Below, one piece after another: positions 43,601-52,967 of a stretch of 64,000 nt of DNA. Source of the stretch: an uncultured Prevotella sp. (GTDB lineage Bacteria; Bacteroidota; Bacteroidia; Bacteroidales; Bacteroidaceae); the NCBI GenBank assembly GCA_944319915.1, contig CALUEY010000003.1:102475-166474 (forward strand). Direction: 5' to 3'. The translations under genes and the position numbers were made by a program. Below the pieces are notes generated by a model. The model had not been told where the DNA came from and did no database searches. It saw only the letters and a program-made list of their open reading frames with translations. Positions within the stretch are counted from its first letter, which is position 1; each line of letters opens with the position of its first letter.

Positions 43601-43957
43601 CAGACCGCCGCCGTTAACTACCGCTGGCGCAAGGACGGCGACGTTACGCCTATGCCGCGTGCCATGTACGGCACTACCTCTGCCTACAACTACCTCGGTA
43701 GCGACCGCTATGTAGAGGATGCTGGTTTCGTGCGCTTCCAGTACTTCCAGCTTACTTATAGGGTTCCGGCCAAGCTGCTCAAGTCTATCGGGCTTAATGC
43801 CCTTAGCTTCTACGTCTCGGGCAACAACCTCTTCACCTGGACGAAGTATAGCGGCACCGACCCTGAGCACTCTGTTGATGGCTACAGCTATGCAACCGAC
43901 AAATCTAACACACCCCGCTCGAAGTCGTTCACCGTGGGCTTGAATGTTTCGTTCTAA
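40613..43957 (+). CDS. SusC/RagA-family TonB-dependent outer-membrane transporter
   Basis: A 1,114-residue SusC-type importer. After the signal (LTALLLVMVQAAFAQG) come a carboxypeptidase-D-like domain (ISGTVTDAFGPVMMANV), a TonB-box/plug region (DEALQGKIAGLDIV, TTMRLRGVSSITGNKEPLIV, ITVLKDAASTAMYGSRGANG) and a 22-stranded barrel ending in a terminal Phe (KSFTVGLNVSF), as outer-membrane proteins require. It imports ligands delivered by its SusD partner, powered by TonB-ExbBD. The SusD-type gene follows after 32 bases. The ligand cannot be deduced: the operon has no glycoside hydrolase, lyase or sulfatase. Codon use is regular and strongly biased, suggesting good expression. Confidence 0.95.
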   Translation: MPRIKFMLTALLLVMVQAAFAQGQRISGTVTDAFGPVMMANVVERDASNRIVTAAVTDVNGNFTMVVKNNKNRLTVSYVGSKPVSMPIGAKTRFNIKLGESQTTVKEVTVTSRRRSSSGGLSIPKREVSVAQQTMNMEDVEGLSFTSADEALQGKIAGLDIVANSGNLGSGTTMRLRGVSSITGNKEPLIVVDDQIFDTPDDFSAEDANEESYASMLSVNVDDIASITVLKDAASTAMYGSRGANGVIEIKLKRGARGKTRVSYTYKFTGSWQPKGYDLLSGDDYTMLMKEAIYNPSQRSDATTNINELNYNRAWADYENWNNNTDWVDAVTQFGQSHSHSINLTGGGEKANFRISAGYDHQTGTIIKQTLNRFTTRLVLDYLVSDRIKFSTNFGFTYTNNIKNYDKNILARAQHMAPNMSIYRQDGRGNDLSDYYIMNKTTSTNDELEDIYKEGNPVAVANLSWAEENTYRITPDFSLQYELLGTEEGKSRLTYRGDVYFDIYAKSAPSYWPGELIKESWNNDNYNRSGNTEENRMGITVTNDLTFTPYFKNEDWTATMRFRYQTYSSNGDSQTESIAHLPTGITSSTVNSYVLSASSATSKDRWQTWSFNSHFSYKSRYNLGVSVRADGDSRFGPAHKWAYFPSVSFRWNIIDEPFMKPLRKVVSMLAFRPSWGMVGNTPNKGSIYYESYNITDNGSYGGNMQAAVMTQMKLDDLKWETTNSYNLGFNLGLFDDKIEAEFEYYYKKTTDLLMEKVNIPSTSGYAQLAYANVGAMTNEGWELNLNFNDIVKKGKFRLSANLNVAQNYNELTEMDESVLASLNTEWDRKNGSYLSRVQVGNPLGSIYGLRYQGVYQYTYEYLTNLATENNWDAATFENEINSRLAKGQTFPVARDANGRVIMNSDGTPKRMVFDYSSTNYQFQGGDAIYEDINHDGEINELDIVYLGNSMPKVQGGFGITMSYGNWTLRTNFNYRFGFKVVNQARMNLQNMSGSFNQTAAVNYRWRKDGDVTPMPRAMYGTTSAYNYLGSDRYVEDAGFVRFQYFQLTYRVPAKLLKSIGLNALSFYVSGNNLFTWTKYSGTDPEHSVDGYSYATDKSNTPRSKSFTVGLNVSF

Positions 43958-43989
43958 ATGCTTTTCACTTACAGAAAGAGTTTACGATT

Positions 43990-45741
43990 ATGAAAAAATA
44001 TATTTTATGCGCTTTGTCAGGGTTGCTCATGGCCTCGTGTGTTGACACCCAGGTGCTGCCCGACGACATGATTGTCGAGGAGGACTATTGGAAAACCCGC
44101 AACGATGTCTCGATGATGGTAGCCGGCGCTTACAAGGCCATGGCTACGAGCGATGTCATCCAGCGTTTCATCGTGTGGGGGTCGGCACGCTCTGAGGAGC
44201 TAAATCCCACGACGTCGATTATCATCAATGGCAACGGCTCTTATGACAACCTTGAGGAGATGGTGCTCGGCAACATGGACAACCAGAATGTTTATGCCAA
44301 CTGGGCTTCGCTCTACACCGTCATCAACCGTTGCAGCCAGGTGATTGAGAAGGCTCCCCAGGTGATGCAGAACGACCCGTCGTACACTGAGTCAACTTAT
44401 CTCACCGACCGCTCGCAGATGCTTGCGCTCAGGGCTTTGGCTTATTTCTACCTGGTGCGCGCTTTCCGCGATGTGCCATATTCACCGTCTGCTTACTTCA
44501 ACAGTAGCCAGGACATGAACTTGCCTCAGTCTGCTCCCTCTGTGGTGCTCAATCGCTGCATCGCCGACCTTGAGGAAGCTCTTGAGTCTCCGCTTTCGCC
44601 CAGTGGCTATGCCGATTGGCGTCGCTGTGGCCTTATCAATCGCGATGCCATCAATGCCATACTGGCCGATGTTTATCTGTGGAGGGCTTCCATGACTCAC
44701 TCCGCTGCCGACTACCAGAGTTGCGTTGACCACTGCCAGGCTGTCATCGACTCAAAGCGGCAGACTTATCAAAGCGAAATGGTTGCTTCTGGCCGCAATG
44801 ATTATCCGCTGATTGATGGCCCGGATGTTTATTATCAGATATTCACCATCGGCAATTCGCAGGAGAGCATCTTTGAGTTGCCTATGAACTCCTCCGCTGC
44901 TGGCTATAACACTGGCCTTTCTACGATGTATTGGTCATACGAAAAGGACCGTCAGGCTGGTTTGCTTGAACCATCCTCAACGGTTTTCGGCGAGGCAGCC
45001 GAGGGAAATGCTTTCATCTCGCAGAACGACTACCGTTTTTGGGAGAGCTGCTTTGATGTAGGCTCTGGCACTGAGGGGGCAGCCTTGACTGTGCGCAAGA
45101 TGCTTTATTACCAGGCGGCTCCGAGCATACAGACTCCCCTGCAGCGGAGTGCCAGCAAGTCTGGTGGCTTGAACAGGGCTGGCAACATGTATTCCGAGAT
45201 GGCGCAGAACTGGATTGTTTATCGCCTTACTGACGTGATGCTCATGCAGGCTGAGGCATTGGTGCAGCTTGCTGCATCTGACACCGACTCCAAGCTCGGC
45301 CAGGCTTTCGACATCGTGCAGACCGTTTACACACGTTCCATCGAGCCGGGAACGACATTCGCTGTGGGTGACACTTTGGCTGCCACTACGGGCAAGGAAG
45401 CAATGGAGCAGCTCGTGCTCGACGAGCGTCTGCGCGAGCTGTGCTTTGAGGGCAAGCGCTGGTTCGACCTCGTGCGCTACAACTATCGTCATGTGTCGGG
45501 TGTCGACATCACCAAGACTATGAGCCAGATCAATGGCAATGCCACCATCGACGCTTATCCTGTAGAGAACTATTCAGGCATGCTCGACTATATGGTGCGC
45601 AAGGGCAACTCCTCTGCGAGGTATAAGATCAGCCGTGAGCCTATGCTCTACTTCCCCGTATATCTCTCGGAGACGCAGGCTAACCCCAACTTGAGGCAGA
45701 ACCCGGCTTACAGCAATAATGACATTTACAATCGCAATTAG
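43990..45741 (+). CDS. SusD/RagB-family nutrient-binding lipoprotein
   Basis: A 583-residue SusD-type surface lipoprotein (signal ILCALSGLLMASC, lipid on Cys17) that lids the SusC barrel encoded just before it. The N-terminal DDMIVEEDYWKTRNDVSMMV and AGAYKAM helices, the TPR-like ALRALAYFYLVRAFRDVPY motif and the C-terminal LDERLRELCFEGKRWFDLVRY and NPAYSNND motifs are all classical RagB/SusD features. Ligand-binding aromatic residues cannot be assigned without a structure. It is followed after 22 bases by a FAS1 gene. Confidence 0.95.
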   Translation: MKKYILCALSGLLMASCVDTQVLPDDMIVEEDYWKTRNDVSMMVAGAYKAMATSDVIQRFIVWGSARSEELNPTTSIIINGNGSYDNLEEMVLGNMDNQNVYANWASLYTVINRCSQVIEKAPQVMQNDPSYTESTYLTDRSQMLALRALAYFYLVRAFRDVPYSPSAYFNSSQDMNLPQSAPSVVLNRCIADLEEALESPLSPSGYADWRRCGLINRDAINAILADVYLWRASMTHSAADYQSCVDHCQAVIDSKRQTYQSEMVASGRNDYPLIDGPDVYYQIFTIGNSQESIFELPMNSSAAGYNTGLSTMYWSYEKDRQAGLLEPSSTVFGEAAEGNAFISQNDYRFWESCFDVGSGTEGAALTVRKMLYYQAAPSIQTPLQRSASKSGGLNRAGNMYSEMAQNWIVYRLTDVMLMQAEALVQLAASDTDSKLGQAFDIVQTVYTRSIEPGTTFAVGDTLAATTGKEAMEQLVLDERLRELCFEGKRWFDLVRYNYRHVSGVDITKTMSQINGNATIDAYPVENYSGMLDYMVRKGNSSARYKISREPMLYFPVYLSETQANPNLRQNPAYSNNDIYNRN

Positions 45742-45763
45742 TTTTATTTTTATTGACTGAGTT

Positions 45764-47908
45764 ATGTACAACAGCATATTTAAGAAAATCACCAGGGCTG
45801 CCGGGGCATTGGCACTGCCGGTAGTGGCGGCGCTGTCCTCCTGCGTGGCCGAGCCTGACGACTCCAACCTGTACACGTTTACGGGGCAGACCATAGAGGA
45901 CTTCCTCAAGGTGAACGATGATTTCAGCAACTTCAACTACATCCTCCAGCGCTCGGGCTACGATAGGCTCATGGCTTCCTACGGCACTTACACCTGCTTT
46001 GCGCCAACCAATGCGGCTGTGCAGGAGTATGTTGACAGCCTTTGGGCTGATGAAGAGTGTGAGGTTCCGCACAACGGCATGACCGAGCAGTCCATTGAGG
46101 GACTTACCGACAGCCTTTGCACCGACATTGCCGAGTATCACTTGGTGAACCTTGAGTATCGCATGGTAGATATGTCGGGCGATGGTGCCACAATCCTTAC
46201 GATGCTTGGGCGTTCTATCACCACGTCTGTAGCTACCAACGGTAATACTGTGCTCAACGACGTGGCTGCCATCACCAGTTCCGACAACGAGATGGTGAAC
46301 GGTGTGCTCCATGTTATTGACAAGGTAGTGCCGCGTTCAAACCGCTTGCTCGGCAACGAGCTTAACAATTCCGGCAAGTACGGGCTGTTCATGCAAGCAC
46401 TTGAATTGACCGGCCTTGACGACCTCATCAATGGCGCAACCGAGAAGAACGCGTCATTCACCTATCCGCGTACGCAGTCGTATGGAAGTTGGGATGTAAC
46501 TTTCGTGCAGGATGCTTACCAGTGCAGGATTGGATATACCATCTTCGCTGTGTCCGACGAGGTGCTGAAGAATGCTTACGGCATCGAGACCATCGACTCT
46601 CTCATTGGTTTCGCCAACAGGGTATATGCTCATTCTGCCGATGAGGGATCCGGCTGGTATGACTACTACCGCAACAACAATGTCAAGGTGAGCACTGGTA
46701 CCGATTATACCGATTCGCTCAATGCGCTCAACATGCTCATGAGGTATCACATCATCAAGGGTGCTTACAACCGCGAAGTGCTCGCTTACCGTCACAACGT
46801 GTGCGACCCAATGGCTGTTTATGACACCAACGGCGATGCGTATGACTATTACGAGACTCTGCTGCCTAAGACGCTGCTCAAGACTTGGTATGTGAATGCC
46901 GATGGCAAGACATACATCAACCGTTGGGTGGCCAACAACACTCTTACCAACGAAATCCAGACTCACGGCACAGATGACATGCACCCGCTGAGGATGCGCG
47001 GCGCTGAGGTTGATTTCGCCAATATGTTCCAGCCGCTCAACGGATATATCTATCCGGTAGACTCTATCCTGGTGTATAGCGAGAATGTACCTCGTGGCGT
47101 GCTCTTTGAGAGAATCCGCGTAGACTACCTCACTTGCCTGCCAGAGCTTGCAAGCAACGGCTACCGTGGCATGACAAAGTCGGTTGTTGCCTCGCTCAAC
47201 AACGGTGTGGAGAGGGCGCGTATGCGTTTCCCGATTGACTATTTCGAGAATGTGCGCGTTTATAACGGCAACAACACCACTCTCGATGTCAACTGCCCGT
47301 CAAGCCAGAACGACGAAAATCCCAACGACTTCCTTAACTACAAGGGAGACTCATTCCAGGGAGTGGGCGAGTTCGACCTGGCCATCAAGTTGCCGCCCGT
47401 TCCCGATGGTGAATATGAGCTTCGCCTTCAGATTACTTTCGGTAGCGACTATTTCGGAATGATGCAGTTCTACCTCGGCCCAAGCTCCGAGCTGGCCGAC
47501 CTCTCGCCTGTAGACATCCCTCTCGACTTCCGAATGACAGCCCAAGACCCGCGCATCGGTTCCACTGACTTGACTACAGGTATAGGAAGCCGCGACATCA
47601 CGGCAACTGCCACTGAGGAGTATCTCGAGGACAAGGGCTTCGCTTCAGACCAGGCCATGAAGACACGTGGATGGATGCGCGAGAGCCTCGACTTCTGGAA
47701 GCAGTACTATACCGGTGCCTGCTCGCCAGCCCGCTTCACCGGCTATTCTTGCCGTCGCGTGCTTGTCAAGAGGTCGTTCACGCAGGGCGACCAGTGGCTG
47801 CGCATCAAGTCTGTGCTCTCTGGTGGCCATAAGTTCCAGGTTGACTACATTGAGTTCTGTCCGGTTGACATCGCTGACAACCAGCAGTATCTTGAGGATA
47901 TGTATTAA
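45764..47908 (+). CDS. Fasciclin (FAS1) lipoprotein with C-terminal beta domain
   Basis: A 714-residue lipoprotein (signal ALALPVVAALSSC, lipid on Cys27). Two FAS1 domains are visible: the first with YTCFAPTNAAVQEYVDSL (near residue 70) and its end MVNGVLHVIDKVV (near 180), the second with YTIFAVSDEVLKNAYG (near 260) and GYIYPVDSILVYS (near 430). Residues about 450-714 form a separate beta-rich domain (YFENVRVYNGNNT, GEYELRLQITFGSDYF, FQVDYIEFCPV) resembling a carbohydrate-binding or jelly-roll fold; its family is not recognised. It lies between the first SusCD pair and a further FAS1 gene. Its stop codon overlaps an upstream in-frame ATG of the next gene by one base, indicating translational coupling. 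Confidence 0.8.
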   Translation: MYNSIFKKITRAAGALALPVVAALSSCVAEPDDSNLYTFTGQTIEDFLKVNDDFSNFNYILQRSGYDRLMASYGTYTCFAPTNAAVQEYVDSLWADEECEVPHNGMTEQSIEGLTDSLCTDIAEYHLVNLEYRMVDMSGDGATILTMLGRSITTSVATNGNTVLNDVAAITSSDNEMVNGVLHVIDKVVPRSNRLLGNELNNSGKYGLFMQALELTGLDDLINGATEKNASFTYPRTQSYGSWDVTFVQDAYQCRIGYTIFAVSDEVLKNAYGIETIDSLIGFANRVYAHSADEGSGWYDYYRNNNVKVSTGTDYTDSLNALNMLMRYHIIKGAYNREVLAYRHNVCDPMAVYDTNGDAYDYYETLLPKTLLKTWYVNADGKTYINRWVANNTLTNEIQTHGTDDMHPLRMRGAEVDFANMFQPLNGYIYPVDSILVYSENVPRGVLFERIRVDYLTCLPELASNGYRGMTKSVVASLNNGVERARMRFPIDYFENVRVYNGNNTTLDVNCPSSQNDENPNDFLNYKGDSFQGVGEFDLAIKLPPVPDGEYELRLQITFGSDYFGMMQFYLGPSSELADLSPVDIPLDFRMTAQDPRIGSTDLTTGIGSRDITATATEEYLEDKGFASDQAMKTRGWMRESLDFWKQYYTGACSPARFTGYSCRRVLVKRSFTQGDQWLRIKSVLSGGHKFQVDYIEFCPVDIADNQQYLEDMY

Positions 47909-47937
47909 TGCAAACAAACGAATTATATCTGTACAAC

Positions 47938-49674
47938 ATGAAACGTAACAAATATATATTTGTCGCCCTTGCAGGTGCCGCCCTCGTGGTGGCATCCTGC
48001 ACGGACTTCGACGACTACAACGAAGCTTACTCGGGCGACCCCGGCACTACCAGCGGGCAGACTCTCTGGCAGAACATTGCAGGCAATGCCGACCTGAGCG
48101 ATTTTGCGTCGATCCTTGACAAGGCAGGCTATCGCCAGAGGCTGCAAGGTTCGCAGTTCTATACGGTCTGGGCACCGCTCAATGGCACTTTTGATGCAGC
48201 TGCCATTGCCGCCCACGACAGCACGTGGATAACGCAGAGGTTCATCAACAGCCACATTGCCAATTTCAACTATCAGGCCACGGGTGAGCTTAACCGCCGT
48301 GTGCATACGCTCAACGAGAAGTCGTTCGTACTGTCGGGCAACTCTTCGGCTTATACATACGATGGCCACGACATGGTTTCATTTAATATTCCTACGTCCA
48401 ACGGAACACTCCACACCATCGATGGCTACGCTGAGTATTTCCCGAATGTATATGAGTATATTTTCGATGTGGACGGTTGCGACTCAATATCAAGCATTTT
48501 TGAGCATTACGAAGACTCTTACCTTGATGAAGACGCAAGTGTAGAAGGCCCGATTATCGATGGTAAGCAGACGTATAGCGACTCGGTCATGGTTACTGTC
48601 AACACGCTTGCCGTGCTTGACATGGGGGCCTTGCTCGACGATGAGGACAGTAGCTACACCATGCTCATGCCTACCGATGACGCCTACGTCAAGGCATACG
48701 ATGCCATTTCGCCTGCCTTTAACTATCCGACAAACATCGAGTATTATGACTTGATGACTAACATCTCGAATTTTTGCACCGGATCCGGCTGGAATGACTA
48801 TAAAAAGACAGATGCCACACAAGACATCTTCGGCCACTCTAACGAGTTCGTGCGTGACTCGCTGACCAAGCAGATGATTGTCCGCAACATAGCCTTCAGC
48901 GAGACCGACGGCTACAACAAGGGAGTGCTCGACAATTCAATGCCTGTGGGTGTCGACACACTCCGTGCCACCTCACGCTTTAGCGACAACCAAATCTCCG
49001 GTTATTATGACACTGGCAAGCTATCCAATGGCTATGAGCTTTTCAGCCATACTGTGGGCGACGTGATAGAGGCAAGTAACGGCCATGTGCGCATTGTTGA
49101 CTCCTTGGCTTTCCGTCCTTGGGAGGTGTGGACGCCTGAGCGCGGTTACATCGGTGTGACCAATTACTTCAATGCAACTATGGCCTCTTCTTACCAGTAT
49201 CTTATAGGGTCTGATGGCGCCATGCTGTGCCAATACTTCAATGTAGTGCCTGATGGCAACTCAGAGCCTTACGTGTTCTATTATCTCAGAAACCTCCCTG
49301 CTGCATCTTACAATGTGTATGTGGTCTTTGTCAGCGGAAGCAAGCCTTACAAATACAGTGTGCAGGTAAATGTGGCCGACGAAGACGGCTCCGTGCCTAA
49401 CTTTGGAAGTGAGAGCTATGAAACGCTGACTACCGACAGTACATACGACAAAGCGCCTGACGGCCTAGACACTTGTTTTGTAGGCCAGGTGGATGTGCCG
49501 GTGTCATACGTGGGGCTTGACGATCGTGCTCCTTTCCTGTATGTGCGCAGCAGGCGCCGTACCTTTGGAGCCGGTGCTCGCGAAGACAGGGCTAAATACG
49601 ACAACAACCTGAAGATTGCCGGGGTCATTCTCCGTCCGGTTGAATATGATGAATACTTAAAAAAAGATGAATAG
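47938..49674 (+). CDS. Fasciclin (FAS1) lipoprotein
   Basis: A 578-residue lipoprotein (signal IFVALAGAALVVASC, lipid on Cys21). One clear FAS1 domain opens with LADLSDFASILDKAGY-like residues and FYTVWAPLNGTFDAAAI, and closes with NGTLHTIDGYAEYFP near residue 165. A second, weaker one follows (YTMLMPTDDAYVKAYD near 250, SNGHVRIVDSLAF near 385). The C-terminal ~180 residues are beta-rich (PYVFYYLRNLPAASYNVYVVF, FLYVRSRRRTFGAG, VILRPVEY). The frame extends to an ATG at 47908, but the start at 47938 gives the correct signal and lipobox. It is followed two bases later by the second SusC gene, so the two are almost certainly co-translated. Confidence 0.8.
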   Translation: MKRNKYIFVALAGAALVVASCTDFDDYNEAYSGDPGTTSGQTLWQNIAGNADLSDFASILDKAGYRQRLQGSQFYTVWAPLNGTFDAAAIAAHDSTWITQRFINSHIANFNYQATGELNRRVHTLNEKSFVLSGNSSAYTYDGHDMVSFNIPTSNGTLHTIDGYAEYFPNVYEYIFDVDGCDSISSIFEHYEDSYLDEDASVEGPIIDGKQTYSDSVMVTVNTLAVLDMGALLDDEDSSYTMLMPTDDAYVKAYDAISPAFNYPTNIEYYDLMTNISNFCTGSGWNDYKKTDATQDIFGHSNEFVRDSLTKQMIVRNIAFSETDGYNKGVLDNSMPVGVDTLRATSRFSDNQISGYYDTGKLSNGYELFSHTVGDVIEASNGHVRIVDSLAFRPWEVWTPERGYIGVTNYFNATMASSYQYLIGSDGAMLCQYFNVVPDGNSEPYVFYYLRNLPAASYNVYVVFVSGSKPYKYSVQVNVADEDGSVPNFGSESYETLTTDSTYDKAPDGLDTCFVGQVDVPVSYVGLDDRAPFLYVRSRRRTFGAGAREDRAKYDNNLKIAGVILRPVEYDEYLKKDE

Positions 49675-49676
49675 TT

Positions 49677-52600
49677 ATGGAATTCCCGTTTTATAGTATA
49701 CGTAAGTCGTTTCTAAGAAACGCCATCTTCGCTTTTGTGGTATGCGGAGCGGCTCCGGTCTATGCGCAGGATGCGGCAGAAGGCCAGGCCGAGCAAACTG
49801 CGGCACAGAAGCCCGAGAAACCGAAGCCCGAGAAGTATCAGCTCATGGAAGTCAAGGGCAAGGTCTACGATGCCGTGACTAAGAGCCCCTTGGCGGGTGT
49901 ACAGTTGCAGATGCTCGGCAACAACAGGTACACTGCCATGTCCGACGACGACGGCTCCTTCACAATCAAGGTGCCCGTGTTCGCCACGTCGCTGTATGTG
50001 TTCTCCCCGGAGTTCTCATCGCAGCAGGTGGCCATAGGCAACGGCAAGGAACCCCTTGAGATATATATGCTTAGCGACAAGTTCCGCCCGATGTACGAGA
50101 ACGGAACCACTATTACCGCCAAGAGGTCGTTCACGGCCAGCAAGTCGTCAAACCTCACCATCGACTCTGAGATAGGCGAGATGCTTGGTGGCGATGTCCG
50201 TTCGATGCAGCGTTCGGCTTCGCCTACGGTAGGTAACTCCATGTTCGTGCGCGGCATCAACTCCATCAATGCCAATTCGCAGCCGCTGGTAATCGTTGAT
50301 GGCATTGAGATGGATATGCAGCTTGACGCTGTAAACCTGCACTCGGGCCATTTCAACAACCTCCTTGCCACGGTTAACCCGGCCGAGATAGAGAAGGTTA
50401 CCGTGCTTAAGAATGCCACTGCGCTCTATGGCGCGCGTGGCGGCAACGGAGTGATACTTATCGAGACGAAGCGCGGCCGCAGCATGGCTACGCGCATTGA
50501 TGCTGACATCTCGGTGGGGCTTACGTTGATTCCTACGTTGCCCACGGTGATGAACGCTTCGCAGTACCGCATGTATGCCACCGAGATGCTCGGCACGATG
50601 GGCCGCGACCTTAGCGGGGTGTCGTTCAACTTCCTCAACGACGCACCTCCATCGGAGAACTACCATTATTATACGTATCACAACAACACCGATTGGACTG
50701 ACTATACATACCGCAACGCGCTCACACAGAACTACACTATCAACGTGCAGGGTGGAGATAACAATGGTATGTACAACCTTTCGCTTGGCTATGCCGATGC
50801 CGAGAGCACAGCCGAGGGCAACGACTGGGACCGCATGAACATGCGCTTCAATACGGACATCTCTATCCTGAAGAAGCTCCGCACCAAGTTCGACCTCGCA
50901 CTCTCGCGCAGCAGCAGCGCGCTGTTCGACGATGGTGTGCCTGCCGACTTCACCAGCGCCACGCCCACTTCTACTACATTCCTCTCGCTCATCAAGTCGC
51001 CGCTGCTCAACCCTTATCAGTATAGCGACGTAGTTGGCGGTTTCACCGGCCTCTTGAGTGATGCCGATGAGATGCTTGCCCCGCTTGGATCGGGTTTCTC
51101 GCTTGCCAACCCGGTAGGTATCCTCAGCGAGGGTGAAGGCAATCACAAGAACAGCGCCACCAACACTAACTTCAGTGTAAAGCTTGAGCCGAAGTTCACG
51201 TTCAATGAAGATGTAAGCGTAACCGGCGTGTTCAACTATAGCCTTAACCGCACCTCGCAGCGCTATATGCGCCCGGGCGGGGTGGTGCCTGGCTTTGAAA
51301 TCCAGAACCTTGGAACTGTTTACAACAAGTTTGCCTCCTTCTTCTCCAAGGAGAACAACTTTGTTATCGGCATCCATGGCGACTATGCCCACATGTTCGG
51401 TGCCCACAGCCTTTCGGCTACTGCCGGCTTCCGCTTCAACTCATTCTCGTATAGCAGCGACTATCCTACTACGGAGTACACTTACGAGCAGGACAACAAG
51501 GTGGTAAACCACAACAAAGACCAGTACTTCACCATGAGTGGAGTAAACGACCAGTGGAAGCAGATACAGTGGTATGGCATGGTAAGCTATAACTTCAAGC
51601 AGCGCTACTTCCTTGAGGCAGCCCTCTTGGGCGAGGCCAACAGCCGTTTCGGCGCAAATGCCGATGGCTTGGATATGTTCGGAGTTGCTTGGGGATTGTT
51701 CCCGAGCATACAGGCCGGATGGGTTGTCACCAACGAGAAGTGGTTCCCGAAGAATGCCGGTGTAGACTACCTGCGCATCAACGTTGGCTACGACATGAGC
51801 GGCAACGACGACATCGACAACAATGTTGCACGTACCTATTATTCTACCGTTAAGTACAACAACACCGCAATCGGTCTGCTGCTGAGCAACATCGGTAACG
51901 ACAAGGTGAAGTGGGAGACAACCCACAAGTTCAACGTGGGCTTGCAGGGCTATTTCCTCAACAACCGCTTGGGCGTGGCTTTCGACTACTTCTACAGCAA
52001 GACAACCGACCTGCTGACACGCAAGAGCTTCAGCTCGCCCATCGGTGGCGTTAACTGGTATTGGAGCAACGGCGGTGAGCTGCAGAACACCGGCTACGAG
52101 GCCACCGTCTCGTTCAAGCCTGTTGTGACCAAGGATTGGAACGTTGAGGTTGGCGCCAGCGTGGGCCACTACAAGAACGAGGTTCTCTCGCTGCCCGACG
52201 GCAACTATACATCGTCCATCTATGGCGAGGACAATATCCTGACTTCCGTTGGCAATCCCGTGGCAATGTTCTATGGCTACAAGACCGAGGGCGTGTTCTC
52301 TACCGATGCCGATGCCAAGGCTGCAGGTAAGGATGGCAATTATCTCTACATGGTTGACAACACCGGCGCCCGCCACAACTTCACCGCTGGCGACGTGCAT
52401 TTCGTCGACCTGAACGAGGATGGCGTCATCGACGAGAACGACCGTACCATCATCGGCGACCCCAACCCCGACATCTACGGCAACATCTTTGCCAACATCA
52501 ACTGGAAGGACTTCACGCTCAGCGTAAACTTCAACTACAGCCTCGGCAACGATGTGTATAACTACCAGCGCATGGTGCTCAACTCGGGCAGCAACTTCTA

Positions 52601-52955
52601 CAACCAGCAGGTGGCTATCACCAAGCACTGGCGTTACGAGGGCCAGGTTACCGATATGCCTAAGCTGGCCTACGGCGACCCCATGGGCAACAACCGCATG
52701 AGCGACCGTTGGGTGGAGGACGGCAGTTACCTGCGCCTCAAGACGCTGCGCCTTACCTATCGCATACCGTTGCACCTCTCTTGGCTGCAGGGCCTCTCTG
52801 TATGGGCAGAGGCTGTAAACCTCTTTACGCTCACCAACTATCTTGGCAGCGATCCCGAGTTCAGCGTAGGCAACGGCGTGATGTATCAAGGCATTGATGC
52901 CGGCAACCTTGCGCAGAGCAGGGCATTCACTTTCGGATTAAAGATAAATCTCTAA
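49677..52955 (+). CDS. SusC/RagA-family TonB-dependent outer-membrane transporter (second)
   Basis: A 1,092-residue SusC-type importer, clearly different in sequence from the first. The signal region (NAIFAFVVCGAAPVYAQ) is followed by a charged linker with KPEKPKPEKY, a carboxypeptidase-D-like domain (VKGKVYDAVTKSPLAGVQLQ), a plug (GNSMFVRGINSINANSQPLV, VTVLKNATALYGARGGNG) and a barrel that ends ...AFTFGLKINL. The N-terminal linker is unusual in length and lysine/proline content and might separate the plug from the periplasmic space. Its SusD partner starts 12 bases later. Ligand unknown. The start at 49677 is two bases after the preceding stop. Confidence 0.95.
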   Translation: MEFPFYSIRKSFLRNAIFAFVVCGAAPVYAQDAAEGQAEQTAAQKPEKPKPEKYQLMEVKGKVYDAVTKSPLAGVQLQMLGNNRYTAMSDDDGSFTIKVPVFATSLYVFSPEFSSQQVAIGNGKEPLEIYMLSDKFRPMYENGTTITAKRSFTASKSSNLTIDSEIGEMLGGDVRSMQRSASPTVGNSMFVRGINSINANSQPLVIVDGIEMDMQLDAVNLHSGHFNNLLATVNPAEIEKVTVLKNATALYGARGGNGVILIETKRGRSMATRIDADISVGLTLIPTLPTVMNASQYRMYATEMLGTMGRDLSGVSFNFLNDAPPSENYHYYTYHNNTDWTDYTYRNALTQNYTINVQGGDNNGMYNLSLGYADAESTAEGNDWDRMNMRFNTDISILKKLRTKFDLALSRSSSALFDDGVPADFTSATPTSTTFLSLIKSPLLNPYQYSDVVGGFTGLLSDADEMLAPLGSGFSLANPVGILSEGEGNHKNSATNTNFSVKLEPKFTFNEDVSVTGVFNYSLNRTSQRYMRPGGVVPGFEIQNLGTVYNKFASFFSKENNFVIGIHGDYAHMFGAHSLSATAGFRFNSFSYSSDYPTTEYTYEQDNKVVNHNKDQYFTMSGVNDQWKQIQWYGMVSYNFKQRYFLEAALLGEANSRFGANADGLDMFGVAWGLFPSIQAGWVVTNEKWFPKNAGVDYLRINVGYDMSGNDDIDNNVARTYYSTVKYNNTAIGLLLSNIGNDKVKWETTHKFNVGLQGYFLNNRLGVAFDYFYSKTTDLLTRKSFSSPIGGVNWYWSNGGELQNTGYEATVSFKPVVTKDWNVEVGASVGHYKNEVLSLPDGNYTSSIYGEDNILTSVGNPVAMFYGYKTEGVFSTDADAKAAGKDGNYLYMVDNTGARHNFTAGDVHFVDLNEDGVIDENDRTIIGDPNPDIYGNIFANINWKDFTLSVNFNYSLGNDVYNYQRMVLNSGSNFYNQQVAITKHWRYEGQVTDMPKLAYGDPMGNNRMSDRWVEDGSYLRLKTLRLTYRIPLHLSWLQGLSVWAEAVNLFTLTNYLGSDPEFSVGNGVMYQGIDAGNLAQSRAFTFGLKINL

Positions 52956-52967
52956 TTAGTAGCAACA